Source: Tritrichomonas musculus (Eukaryota > Parabasalia > Tritrichomonadida > Tritrichomonadidae). From it: a stretch of DNA of 64,000 nt. Shown here one piece after another: positions 30,547 through 41,442 of the stretch. Made by a program: the position numbers and the translations under genes. The notes beneath the pieces were generated by a model. That model saw only the letters and a program-made list of their open reading frames with translations. It was not told where the DNA came from and searched no databases. The stretch covers positions 9,052,001-9,116,000 of the forward strand of contig JAPFFF010000002.1 of assembly GCA_039105265.1 (NCBI GenBank), written 5' to 3'. Numbering within the stretch: position 1 is the stretch's first letter; every line of letters begins with the position of its first letter.

Positions 30547-32056
30547 TGTGATCTTATGTGAATTCGTTTTTATACTATTACTTCAATTTTTCAATATTTA
30601 TTTTTTTTATTTATATTTATAAATACTTCAATATTATTTTTTATGTATTTTATTTTTATAATTGTATGTTTATATTTTCGTAAACTATTCATTATTTGTA
30701 TGTATTGTGAATATTTCTGATAGATTTATATAAAAAATAAATCAAATAATCAATGCTAAAAAGTGGATTAATAAATCAATGAATCAATGATTTCATAAAT
30801 TAATTTCTTTTATACATATTATTATTTTGCTGTTGTTATTACAACCTTCATGATTATATAGCAAAGGTATTATGAATGATAATATCTTGGGTTTGTTTGA
30901 AATTTTTCATTTTTTTCAAAAGTTTCGTTCATTTTATCATTATTTTAGTTATTGTATCCTTCTTGATTATATAGCAAAGGTGTAGTTAATTGTATTGTCT
31001 GTGAATAATTATAATTATAATAATTCTTTTTTTTTTTGTCCTTTAATGCATTTTTTTGTGGATAATTTGTTTGTATGAATTTTAATGCGCGTGCTGTTTT
31101 TGTCTTATTCTTGTTTTTAATTTAAAAGAGAAAAATTAATATAAGAAGTTTAAAATCTGATATAATCAACTGATTAATATGTATTTTTTCTATTGGAAGC
31201 ATGACAAAATATTTAAATGAATAGTTGCTGAAGAAATGATTCCATTTTGATGAAGATCCTAAATCTGAAGAAGATCAATAAATTGAATAAAACATCGTAA
31301 TATCTATTCATAATATATATTTAATGTTTAATATTTAATGCCTATTCTCTTTTTATCAATGAATATTTTGATACTTCCTTGGACTGAATTTGAATCACGA
31401 TGAATTCTTCTAGATGTTTGTATATTAATATATTAATATATTGATATATTGATATAATACGGGTTTTGTTGTCTTTGGTAAATGAAATTAATGAAGAATT
31501 GTTTGGTTTTAAATAAAAATGAAGTAAAAAATTACTCCCTGAAATATTTTTATTTATTTCAAAAATATTGATAATATATTCAATCATTTATATTTTTTAT
31601 ATTTTTATTTTGACTTTTTATAATAAAAATATTCAATTTTTTAATGAATTATTTTCTGAAAATAATAATTCTTTAAAAATATGTTTATCTCAAAGTTAAA
31701 ATATTAAAATTAATAAAATTGATGATAAAGATAATAATGCAATATTTATACTTAACTATAAACTCACAAAATTATCAACAAGGAATAAACACAATTCAAA
31801 ATGCACAATTGCAATATATTTTAAAAGTGTTTAAATGAAAATTTTTATACTCTTTGGCATAAAAAATAATTTTACAGTCATTTGTTATAAAGGTAAATAT
31901 TTATCTGGCCATTTGATATTTGATAGTATTTGAAAGTTGCCAGCATTGAAGCATGATTCCTGCATCAAAATAATCATATTCTCCATTCATTAATTCTTAA
32001 ATTGATCTACAAATTTCTTGAGACTGACTACCTGTAATTGCAAGCTGTCAAATAAA
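30547..32056. other. AT-rich intergenic stretch
   Basis: Mostly A/T filler. TGATTATATAGCAAAGGT occurs twice (about 30852 and 30965), a dispersed direct repeat. Minus-strand sequence at about 31900-32050 may continue the decayed kinase described next. Confidence 0.4.
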
Positions 32057-32299
32057 TCATTCATTTTTAAATCCGTATTCGTTTGTGTAAGAAAACAGAT
32101 CTCCATTCGCACAATATTCTGTAACAATAACAATGTATGAATCATTGTTCATGTTTGTGTATTGAAATCTTAATTGATAAATTCGATGATAGTAGTAATA
32201 GTATGTGCGTATTGGTGGTCGAATAATTTTTCCAGGTCTCCCAATACCAGGAACCAAGCTCAAAACCTCATTTTGAAAATTAGTGAAAAACTTATCCAC
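32057..32299 (-). pseudogene. Protein kinase fragment
   Basis: The 80-codon frame contains YIVIVTEYCANGDLFSYTNE, the hinge and helix D region of a eukaryotic protein kinase of the trichomonad CAMK/Nek-like style. The upstream lysine and glycine loop and the downstream HRD and DFG motifs are not found in frame. The beginning of the frame does not look kinase-like. It is a short remnant. Confidence 0.55.
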
Positions 32300-32490
32300 A
32301 GGGTTTAAATTTTAATAAGCCTCCATAATCTGTTGTAGAACAAGGCCTGTCATAAAGCGCTAAACACTCATTTTAAAATTTATTCCAAAGTTAATTTGGG
32401 ATTTAAAATTTAAATAAGGGCTCCAGGATGATTCTGAGAACAAGTTATAAAATTTTAAATTAAGAATTTGTTTTTTTTTCTTATTTAAAA

Positions 32491-32919
32491 ATGCAACAAC
32501 GAATTAACCACATCATCTCTGAATTGCTTATTTTGAAAACCGAATTCGAACAATTAAATAATATATCAAATGAAATACAAATTGAACAATCAACTGAATC
32601 CGAGCAAAGCTCAGCTGAGGCACAAAGTGCCGAATCACAAATTGAACAATCAACTGAATCAACTGAACAATCAAATGAATTAAATCCTATACGAAGAAGA
32701 ACAAATCGCTCATTTCCATTAAACAAATCGAAGTTTTTAAATGATGAACAGAGAGACCAAGTTCTTCAATTTGCTTCTGACCATAAAGAAACAATTATGA
32801 ACCAACCAAGGTCTAATCGAATTCAATTCCTTCAGAATCTAATTCGTGAACAATTAAATATCAATTTATCGTTATATATGACGGGAAAACTGATTCAAAT
32901 AATCTCATCCAACAATTAA
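32491..32919 (+). CDS. Unrecognised 142-residue protein with Gln/Ser/Glu repeats
   Basis: ATG start. Residues 1-28 look like a helix (coiled-coil-like). Residues 29-62 repeat IEQSTES and EQS words, encoded by a duplicated tract, and a basic RRRTNR patch follows. The C-terminal 60 residues (DQVLQFASDHKETIMNQPRS and onward) look helical and could bind nucleic acid. I do not recognise the family. The gene ends 25 bases from the convergent frame at 32945-34117; whether they belong to one mobile element is open. Confidence 0.5.
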   Translation: MQQRINHIISELLILKTEFEQLNNISNEIQIEQSTESEQSSAEAQSAESQIEQSTESTEQSNELNPIRRRTNRSFPLNKSKFLNDEQRDQVLQFASDHKETIMNQPRSNRIQFLQNLIREQLNINLSLYMTGKLIQIISSNN

Positions 32920-32944
32920 GCTAAAAAAATTTTTTTTATACTAT

Positions 32945-34117
32945 TTATACCTTAAAGCATGCAATTGTTTTATTATCTATTATTGCAGTTATGATACCAA
33001 CAGTCATACGTTTAATCTTTGATGTTATTGCAGTTTCACCACTGAGAATCTTCAATTTATTATCTTCATTATCAATAAATACTTCATCCCCAATACCATA
33101 ACAAGATGAATCATCAACTTTCAAAAGATAATCACCATGGGAAGCAAATGTTATAGCATTATTTTTTTCATCAATTCTAACACAAATACCAACATATTCT
33201 TTCCATGAACCAGTAGTTTTGACACTGCAAATACAATCTGTAGTATCATTCACAGTTGATGGTATCCAAACTTTGTTTGGCTGAGAAACATTGTTTCGTA
33301 TCCACGTATCACCAACATGTTTGTAAACCTTACCGGTCATATATACTGGAGCTCCAATAATGAAATCATTAATAGAGTTCATTGATGACTCGATTGGGGA
33401 GTAGTGGGTGATGGTTGTACTGGCAATTGCGTGAAGTTCATCAACATATGATTTCAGTGCATATTTCCCATCAACATATTTCACCGAAGTAATCATATCA
33501 TTGCTCACAGGTTGGTTGCTGATTAATGCGATAGATGCATCATATATATTGGTTAGTGTATCATCCGTGGCTCTTATTGAAATAATACGTGTAACTACAC
33601 GAATATCTATTGATTCACTTGACTCACTACTTACTGATTTGTATATGAGATTTCCACTCTTTCGTCCAGAATACGTATATTCAGCTTCTTCATATGTTGT
33701 ATCTTCGGCATTTCGTTTGAACTTCACGATAATATTTTTGGTTGTTAATACCCTTCTTATATATTCATCTGGGATTACACAACCACTATCATTCTGTGCA
33801 CATTGAATTGTGAATCGTTCTGGACTTCCATCAACAACATTTGCAGTTTTAATGAATGGTGATTCGATTTGTGCTCTAATGAAATTATATGCTATTGGAT
33901 TATTATTTCTATGTGCTGAAATATACGATACATATACAATTAGTGAATCATCATGACGCCATAATATTGAATCAATACGTTTACCATTGCTATCATACCT
34001 GTCCATACTGTCATAAGTGTTAGTAGAGCCAGTTGGTTTAAATATTACATCAATATGCATTATATCATCATCTTGATTATCTCCCCAATTAACATCAAAT
34101 ACCAAATTTGAAAGCAA
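32945..34117 (-). pseudogene. Possible Polinton/Maverick-derived ORF (fossil)
   Basis: An open frame of about 390 codons encoding a strand-rich, soluble protein with segments such as VYMTGKVYKHVGDTW, TDCICSVKTTGSWKEYVGIC and KIKRMTVGIITAIIDNK. I recall similar sequences among multi-copy genes tied to Maverick elements in Trichomonas, but cannot verify this here. It looks incomplete at its beginning. No polymerase, integrase, ATPase or protease ORF and no long terminal repeats are seen nearby, so if Maverick-derived it is an isolated fossil piece. The well-preserved reading frame suggests it is not very old. Confidence 0.4.
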
Positions 34118-34299
34118 CTATTCTCTATTTAGTAATTCAAAAAATATATAAACAAGCATTTACATTCTAGTGAAGTCTTTTTAATTGGAAAGATTGAGAT
34201 TTATAATAAAAGAAAATAATATTCAATTGTCAATTTCAAAAAAAGAAAAGAAATCTTCCAAATAATATTTTATATTTATTTTTAATTTTTGTTTCATTA

Positions 34300-34372
34300 G
34301 CTCTCATAGCTTAATTGGAATAGCGTTCGTTTGGTAAGCGGAAGGTTGCGCGTTCGAATCGCGCTGAGAGCG
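34300..34372 (+). tRNA. tRNA-Thr (anticodon GGT)
   Basis: 73 bases fold fully: acceptor GCTCTCA/TGAGAGC, D arm, anticodon stem TTCGT/GCGGA with loop TTGGTAA (anticodon GGT, reading ACC and ACT), T stem GCGCG/CGCGC with loop TTCGAAT, discriminator G. TTTTTT at 34373-34378 is the Pol III terminator. CCA is not encoded. A GGT anticodon for threonine is unusual in eukaryotes, which normally use AGT. Confidence 0.9.
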
Positions 34373-34378
34373 TTTTTT

Positions 34379-35039
34379 CGTTTTTTTTTTTTTTTTTAAA
34401 TTGAAATGTGATATAAAAATCACAAATCAGTTTAACATATCAGCGAATTCCCTCAACTGCTTTTGAATCATCCGAGTGGCAATCTTTTTGCTCTTCAACG
34501 TAAGGATATGTATAACATATTAATATGCTGAATCATGAACTCCACAATCATATCCATGGCATTGCATCAAAGCAATCAATTAAATTTTATACTGAGATAC
34601 TTTTTACAATCTATACCTTGATCGAAAATTAGATTGAGAGCTCCTGAGCCTCTCCAGAGTTAGGAGTGAACCAATCTTTCTTCGTGCTTATGTTTCTGAC
34701 GTCAATAAGTTGCTTTAATGTTAATATAAACGTGAAATTCATTCAATTTTAATTTATGATAAATTGCATTTCTTCGATTTCACACTTTCTGATAAGATTT
34801 TCTATTGAAATGCCACTAAATTTACTTATTCATTAGTCCAAATTGTTGAAAGTCAGAAATCAGATAAAACTGGCTCATCTTCTAAACACAAAGACACATT
34901 TATTGGTTTTAAATAATGATAAACAATATTATTTTATGAAAATATTACATTATAATTTGTAAAATCAATATTTTATACAAAACTAATTTTGTTCATTACA
35001 AATTCCAGTAATTATAGTGCCTGTTTAAGTGACTACCAT
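34379..35039. other. Intergenic stretch with coding-like scraps
   Basis: Plus-strand pieces such as SEPIFLRAYVSDVNKLL near 34670-34715 and NATKFTYSLVQIVESQKSDK near 34815-34870 look like a decayed gene of unknown family, with several stops. No function can be given. Confidence 0.3.
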
Positions 35040-35990
35040 TCAATGAAAATGCGTCATATTCCTGTTTAAATGCTTATGATTTCTAGAATTTCCTTGCTTA
35101 TTTCCTTCAGATTCTAAATGAGAATCACGATTTTCTTTTGATATTGAAATCGAGTTATATTTTTTATTTGGAAGCATGAAATAAGGAACATATTTGTTCT
35201 CTTTGGAATATGAATGAGGCACATTTTTACATTCTGTTTGTTTTGTGTGATAAATTTCTTTAGCATTCCGGCCATAATTATGTTTCTGCATTTGCGAATT
35301 ACCACAAATCTGGATCTGCAAAGAAAAATGTTCTATTTGACATGAATTCATAATAAAAAGATGATTTATTTTCTGGAACTTTTTGCTGTTTTATGTCTTT
35401 TTGTGAATGGGGCTGATAATAATTTTGCATATTAGCAGATACTGAAAGATATGCATTTCCATTTGGATTATGTTTTAATGCATCTTCGATTGTATTGAAA
35501 AGATGTACACCTTCTCCAAAAGCGCCACTTTCAAAAGGAATATAATGCGAGGATTCAATTGATCTAGGATTTTCTAAATTAGTAGCATAAAACAAAGTGA
35601 TGCTATTCTCTCTTGATTTTAATATATCATTTAGGTTCCAGTTTTCTTCTAGAGGCTGCTGATGTAAGTCATTATCTCCAAATAAAATAAATCTTATATT
35701 TTTAATGGGATATTGATTGAATATTATAAATGTATCACTTGTATCCTTCATTTCGTAATTGTTGCCAATAATCTTTATTTTCTTTTTTCTGCATCTTTTT
35801 TATCAATTCCTTTAGTTTTGTTCATAATTACATATGCTGAAAGATAACAACTGTGATAATTTGATATGTTATGTGATCCATTGATGGTTGATGAAAAGCA
35901 TGTGCCAGAACCAAATTTTGGCTTGATAGGATTTTTTGTTCTCTAATAATTGAATTTGCTTTATCTACTGATATTATACCAAGAATATTA
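35040..35990 (-). pseudogene. Decayed gene with two ADP-ribosyltransferase-like units
   Basis: Fragments in several frames follow the order of two tandem PARP/ART-like units. Unit 1 shows ISVDKANSIIREQKIL, FGSGTCFSSTINGSHN, CYLSAYVIMNKT and TFIIFNQYPIKNIRFILFG. Unit 2 shows SITLFYATNLENPRSIESSH, GAFGEGVHLFNTIEDALKHN and NAYLSVSANM, then FMSNRTFFFADPDL and a polar tail. The GxFGxGxxx pattern and the closing strand resemble the nucleotide-binding fold of that superfamily, but no catalytic triad can be confirmed. It is broken in several places and not expected to make a protein. It is treated here as a host gene remnant. Confidence 0.4.
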
Positions 35991-36141
35991 TAATAATGAA
36001 ACTATCATTAAAAAATCTACCTTTTGAAAAAGTTATCAAATGATATTTAAAAAGTCGAATATTTGTATGAGTTCATTCAAATATTTCAAAATAATTGAAC
36101 TACCAAAAAGATGCGAAAAATATGATTTTTTTTAATCAACA

Positions 36142-36169
36142 ATAAATATATTACTAGTAATATATTTAT
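36142..36169. repeat. 28-bp perfect palindrome centred on ACTAGT
   Basis: ATAAATATATTACT followed by its exact inverse complement, about 125 bases beyond the stop of the cysteine protease gene. It shares the ACTAGT centre with the palindrome at 14477. Confidence 0.8.
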
Positions 36170-36293
36170 ACATCAATCATTTTATTACATTGAGTTATTT
36201 TTTTTTTTTTTTTGCTAAAAATACTATATTTTTTGGATATTAAAATATCAATTATGAAAAATTTAGTTTTTATTGTTAATTAGAGAAACTTTT

Positions 36294-37253
36294 TTAAACG
36301 TAAGCAACGACAGCAGATGATGCAATACCGCACATATTGCTGCCACGAAGGAGACGGAAATATCCTTGTTCACCCCATGATGTTCCCCAGGAGTTTCTAA
36401 CGATCCAGTATTGTGTTCCATTTTCAGATCCATATCCAATGCAAGCAACTGCATGATCAAGGAACCATGATGAGCAAGAAGAATCTTGATAAATTCCGCT
36501 AGAGTATGAGTGGAAAGAGGCTAACGATGCATCAATTGCAACGGAAACTGGGCCATATTCAACAAGTTTATTAAATAAATCGGTTTCAAGGTGGAAGAAA
36601 ATTGAATGGTATGATGTTACTTTTCCGATAGCTTTTGATGAATCATATGAGCAGGTTCCATCAACTGCTTTGTATGGATAATCTTCTTCGCTGTTGAATT
36701 GTCCTTTTTGGTTGTCAACAACGTATGTAATTGCATATGATGGATTTCCACCACTGCAGCCGTAGCAAGATGTAACACAATCTACGAGGTTTTGCTCTGA
36801 GAATGATAAAAGAGTACCTGTTTTGATTGCATAGGCAGCTTCACAAGTGCAAACAGCGGAGAAAGCCCAGCATGATCCACATTGAGCTTGATCTTTGATT
36901 GCATTTACAACACCTTTGTCACGCCAGTCTAAACTATCTGGTGCGTTAACTGTGGATTTCTTGGTTTCGGCTTTTTGGCTAACTTTTCTTGTATCTTTAC
37001 GGAATCCTAAGAGGGTTTGGTATTCTGCTGGTGTGTAGCATGAAAATTTGTTTAATCCAACTTTGAAAGTGTTTCCTGGGCGTTTGTTGAATTCTTGAAT
37101 GTAGCGAATTCGAGAAATATAAAGTCCAAGACGGAAATGGTATTCATCACCTATATAATAGTTGTTATTTGAACGCATCCAACTAAGAAAAGATCGTTCT
37201 TCATTAAGGAGCTTAATGGAGGATGATGCAAGGCTTATTAAAATAGCAAGCAT
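36294..37253 (-). CDS. Cathepsin-L-like cysteine protease (papain family C1A)
   Basis: A 319-residue preproenzyme. Residues 1-11 are a signal peptide; the propeptide with the conserved FLSWM...FNKR...KVGLNKFSCYTPAEYQ segment runs to about 105; the mature enzyme starts near PDSLDWRDKGVV. Oxyanion Gln122, catalytic Cys128 (QCGSCWAFSA), His267 (LDHAVACIGYG) and Asn287 (RNSWGTSWG) are all present, as are the disulphide cysteines. It should be lysosomal or secreted; such proteases are major digestive and host-damaging enzymes of trichomonads. TCATA lies 8 bases before the ATG. The gene at 53563 encodes a paralogue of similar length. No defect is seen. Confidence 0.95.
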   Translation of the reverse strand: MLAILISLASSSIKLLNEERSFLSWMRSNNNYYIGDEYHFRLGLYISRIRYIQEFNKRPGNTFKVGLNKFSCYTPAEYQTLLGFRKDTRKVSQKAETKKSTVNAPDSLDWRDKGVVNAIKDQAQCGSCWAFSAVCTCEAAYAIKTGTLLSFSEQNLVDCVTSCYGCSGGNPSYAITYVVDNQKGQFNSEEDYPYKAVDGTCSYDSSKAIGKVTSYHSIFFHLETDLFNKLVEYGPVSVAIDASLASFHSYSSGIYQDSSCSSWFLDHAVACIGYGSENGTQYWIVRNSWGTSWGEQGYFRLLRGSNMCGIASSAVVAYV

Positions 37254-37260
37254 AAAATTT

Positions 37261-37265
37261 TATGA
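37261..37265 (-). promoter_or_regulatory. Initiator-like TCATA (minus strand)
   Basis: Matches TCA+1-pyrimidine-A, 8 bases upstream of the cysteine protease ATG on the minus strand. Confidence 0.45.
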
Positions 37266-37699
37266 TGCATAAAAAAAAAAATTCAATGTGTAAGTTGAGA
37301 AAAAACTTTAAAAAGTTCTATTTCTCACAAATTGATGAATTGAAATTTTACCAATTTATAAACAAAAATATATATATTTCCATCAGTTTAAAAATGACAA
37401 CGTAAATATAGAACTATTCTTTACAGTATCCAGCTAATCACAGCAATTTTGGTAATTTGTTAATCACCATATGATATAAATCAAAAAATTAATGTTTAGT
37501 GATCAATTAAATTTTTTTTAAGAATATTGCTATAAATGCATGGAAAAATGTATTAACCCTTTGCAATATTTTAAATTGCATATCATTTACTTCAAAATTA
37601 ATTAAGATTGTTATACCAAAGACGGTTTAAGCCCAAAAATAGACCATTGCGATAATAACATATTGTAAATAAAACTTCAAAACAATCTTCGACTGTTAA
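37266..37699. other. AT-rich intergenic stretch
   Basis: Nothing recognisable before the 240-bp element copy that begins at 37700. Confidence 0.5.
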
Positions 37700-37930
37700 G
37701 GTACAAATCCAGTACGTTTAGTAACCGCATTTTTTTTTGACATTCTCAAAGAATAAGTTGACATGTTAAATAAAAAAACGATTATTTTCATCCATTTCAT
37801 ATAACATGTCATAATGTTTATTATAATTGTAAGTGTCAAAAACAAACCTAGTCAATTTAAACTTTTTCAGAGACATGTAACTATTCAAATAATAAACGTT
37901 CTCCTATTCAAAAAATAAAGTATTGGTATC
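37700..37930. mobile_element. 240-bp inverted-repeat element, family member 2
   Basis: It begins GGTACAAATCCAGTACGTTT and follows the copy at 23039 with few differences as far as ATTCAAAAAATAA, then diverges where the right end should be (AGTATTGGTATCC instead of CGTACTGGATTTG). The right terminus is therefore altered and the copy may be immobile. Confidence 0.8.
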
Positions 37931-38238
37931 CGATTATTTTTTTCCCAAAAACTTATAAACCTTCTTTTTGATATTAAGCATAAATTTGTTTTGATAAGTT
38001 TTTTGAACCTTTAGGTTTCAAGCTAGTTCGTTTATTGATATTCTCTCAACAAATTTCTTTCTTAAAAGATCGTTTCATATAAACTCTATGGATGAATATA
38101 TTACACATCGAAAAAAGAAAAAAAAAAATTTTCATTTAATCATTAGTAAAAACTGGGACTTTTTTATTTTTAAAACTTTTTTCACATCACAAGTGAGTTT
38201 TTTTCAAAAAAAAATTTTGAAGGTGAGTTTTTTTTTTA

Positions 38239-38849
38239 AAAAAAAAATTCCAAGGTGAGTTTTTTTCAAAGTTCATATCACAAAAGTAAGAAAAAAATGT
38301 GAAGTGCCGCAGCATTTAAGCAAGAAAAATCCCAAAGAAACATATATTTATCAGCAATTGATAAAGTTTATATTAGTATAATTTTCACTGTCAAATATCA
38401 TTTTTAGGAAACATATTAAATTAGATTATTTTTAGCATCAATAGGGGAAAAAATAGTATACTAGCATTGTAGAGCACCTAATTTTATGCAAGCAATCATA
38501 ATATCATAAGCAAAAACGCAATTTTAGAAATCAATACTTTTTTCATGATATTTAGATTAATCACCAATATGCTTAAATAAAAAATCTCTACCATCTCACA
38601 TAATATTATCCATCGTTTTTTACGTATATTTACGTTTTTATATTTTGCATAAAAAATAATCTAATTTAATATGTTTCCTAAAAATAATATTTGACAGTGA
38701 AAATTATACTAATATAAACTTTATCAATTGCTGATAAATATATGTTTCTTTGGGATTTTTCTTGCTTAAATGCTGCGGCACTTCACATTTTTTTCTTACT
38801 TTTGTGATATGAACTTTGAAAAAAACTCACCTTGGAATTTTTTTTTTTA
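38239..38849. mobile_element. Foldback element with two ~200-bp arms
   Basis: The left arm (about 38239-38435) and right arm (about 38648-38849) are inverted copies that differ at only a few positions by eye, around a loop of about 210 bases. The arms include ATTCCAAGGTGAG and GAAGTGCCGCAGCATTTAAG and their inverses. The element splits the left terminal repeat of the 6.5-kb block at a T/A run, between GGTGAG and GGGCC, so it is younger than that block. Confidence 0.8.
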
Positions 38850-38879
38850 GGGCCCAATATGTCATCATTTTAATTTTCT

Positions 38880-39137
38880 ATAATAAAATTTTATATCAAT
38901 AACAAAAAATATGTTATTGATACAAAAATCATTTATTAATAACCAATAATTAGTATTTGTAACAAAAAAATAGTATATGTGACGAAATTTTTTTATCTAA
39001 AACAAAAAAAAATCATCTATAACAAAATTTTTTTATCTATAACGAAATTTTGTATGTGTTACGAAAATTTTGTTTTTAATACAAAATATTTGTATTGTTT
39101 ACAAAATTTTTGTATTTAATACAAATTTCTTGTTATA
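38880..39137. repeat. 20-bp-unit minisatellite, copy A
   Basis: Imperfect units of about 20 bp of the type TATAACRAAATTTTTGTAT repeat about twelve times; each unit is nearly self-complementary. About 200 bp of this tract recurs as copy B (42240-42337 plus 43188-43290), and a short version lies near 44487-44545. Confidence 0.65.
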
Positions 39138-41440
39138 GTAAAGGTAAATACACTCCCATTTGTATGATAATTTATATTTTACTCAATTATTAATTTATAT
39201 ATATAATAATAATAAATATTTAAAAGTATATTTTAGGATTTTATTTACATATTTCCAAGATATTTATATTTATTATACTTGTGAAGTTTAAGGATAAAGT
39301 TGGATTTAAATTTTATTGAAAAAATTGAATTTGCACAGAAAGTATTGAATATGCATTGAATTTATTTCTATAGGTATTCAATATTTTCAAAGCTCCTCTT
39401 ATATCAATCCCAAAAAAACAAATCCCACAGGATTCTCTAATGAATTTTTAGTTGTGTATTATGTTTTAATGAACGTGAAATCATCGAGATTTTTTGATCA
39501 TACCAATAAAATGGTTAGAAAATGATTGCATAAAAAAGTGAAAAAATCAGATATTTGGATCATGTAATGAATAAGTATTTACTAATAAAAAGTTTATATT
39601 CAAAATATGCATTAATTATATATAAAAGTGAATGTAGTTTTGTAGGTCTATCACTGTCATACATGAAATTAAGAGAACTTTTTATCGAAAATTTCAAACC
39701 TCTTTTTTTTATCTGTTGATTTTATTGAACCCATATTGAAAATATATAAAATCCCGAAGATTTCCAATTAATGTACATAATTTATGAAAATAAATATAAA
39801 ATATTCATTTGGAAAATGATATTGGAATATCGTACCATTGAAAAAAATTCAATTATTTTCAAATAGGTAGTTGGATCTTCTAGAAAGAAGCAATTTTAAC
39901 ATTTAGAAAAGGTATGATCATACTAGATAATATGTCGCTAATAATTCGTTATATCAGGAATTTTAATAAATGAATCAGAAAAAGAAATATGATTGCATTT
40001 TTTGGATTTTCTTGAGTAAAGCCTATATATTTTGATTGTCAATCAATGTAGCATACTGTGATACCATTTTGATATGGAAAAATAGAATCCTAATTGAGAA
40101 ATTTTTTGCTCAAATTGAACAATTTTGATGAAATTTCTTAATAACGATAAATTTTGTTTAGTATTCAAATTTCGAAAATAAAAATACATTTTTTTTTAAA
40201 TATCTTTTTCATTTCTTTTCGATTAAATTGAGAAACTATTAATATAATATATAAATTCAATTCTAAAAGATTAATACTATTTAAAATAAATATTAATAGT
40301 AATTTAATTAATAAAATTTACATATATGGGGTTTTATTTTTATTTAACTTTTCAATATAGTTTATTTTTTCAATGCTTTAAGTATTTTTTCGATAATCGA
40401 TAAACATTTCAATTATATTTAAATCAACTTTAATATTTATTTTAAAGTATTTCAAATATAAAAGAATTTAATAATGAAATTAATTGAATTCTAAAAATAT
40501 TAACAGAAAAATATTTTTCAGAAATAATTATATATTTTTTTTCCTTTTATCTTGTTAAATAAAACAAATTATAAGAAAAAATATTTAGGTTAAAATAAAA
40601 AAACTGAACTAGATAATAAAAATTAAAAAATATTTTTTCTTTTGATTCTCCAAAAATAAAAAAAATAGAAAACCAATATGTTTTTTGAGTTTCTTTTGAT
40701 TGCATATTTGGTTAAATAAATAGAAAAAGTTCTGGGATGGACAAATATTCTTTGAAAAATAAATCCTGTTAGAATTCGAAACAATTGTAAATTTTAAGGA
40801 TTTGGAATTCCATTTTTAAACATTCTATTTTTTAGCTGAAAAATCATTTTCTAAATATCTGGTATATGTTTAAAAATGAGTAAAAATATCAAGATATTAG
40901 AAAAAAAAATTTTTACTGTATTTTTTCAAAAAAGCATGCTTATTGCAATCTCTACAGGCAAGAAACTTGTTTCACTTAATCTGAATCTTCAAAACTTGTT
41001 TCACTTAATCTGAATCAAAGACGTTAATTCAACTCATATTTTTAAAAAAAATATGTTATATAACTAAGTACGAATTAAAAATTAAAATGCATTTTATTAA
41101 TCGTATCGATTTAGAAAATTATAATCAACTTATTTCTAATGCATAAAGTATTGAATATATTGGAATATTATATATGTTAGCGTGTCATATCATAAAAAGC
41201 TATTTATTCTAAAAATTGGCTGAACAATTGCTCTTATTTTTATATCACTTTTGTTTTTTGTAATAATTGAAAACATTGAATGAAATATTAATGATAAAAT
41301 AGATAATATATAGAAAGAGGCATTCATGAAATGATTATACAAAGAAATTTAATAATATTTATTGATTTGAATGTATATAATCCAATGCTGAAACGAAAAA
41401 ATGAGATTAGAATTTTATAAAGACGTTAATTTACTTCTAA
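39138..41440. other. Gene-free interior of the 6.5-kb block
   Basis: A/T-rich sequence without usable frames. The only repeat noticed is a 25-base word (AACTTGTTTCACTTAATC and flanks) duplicated in tandem at 40963-41016 with a 29-bp period. Confidence 0.5.
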
Positions 41441-41442
41441 TA

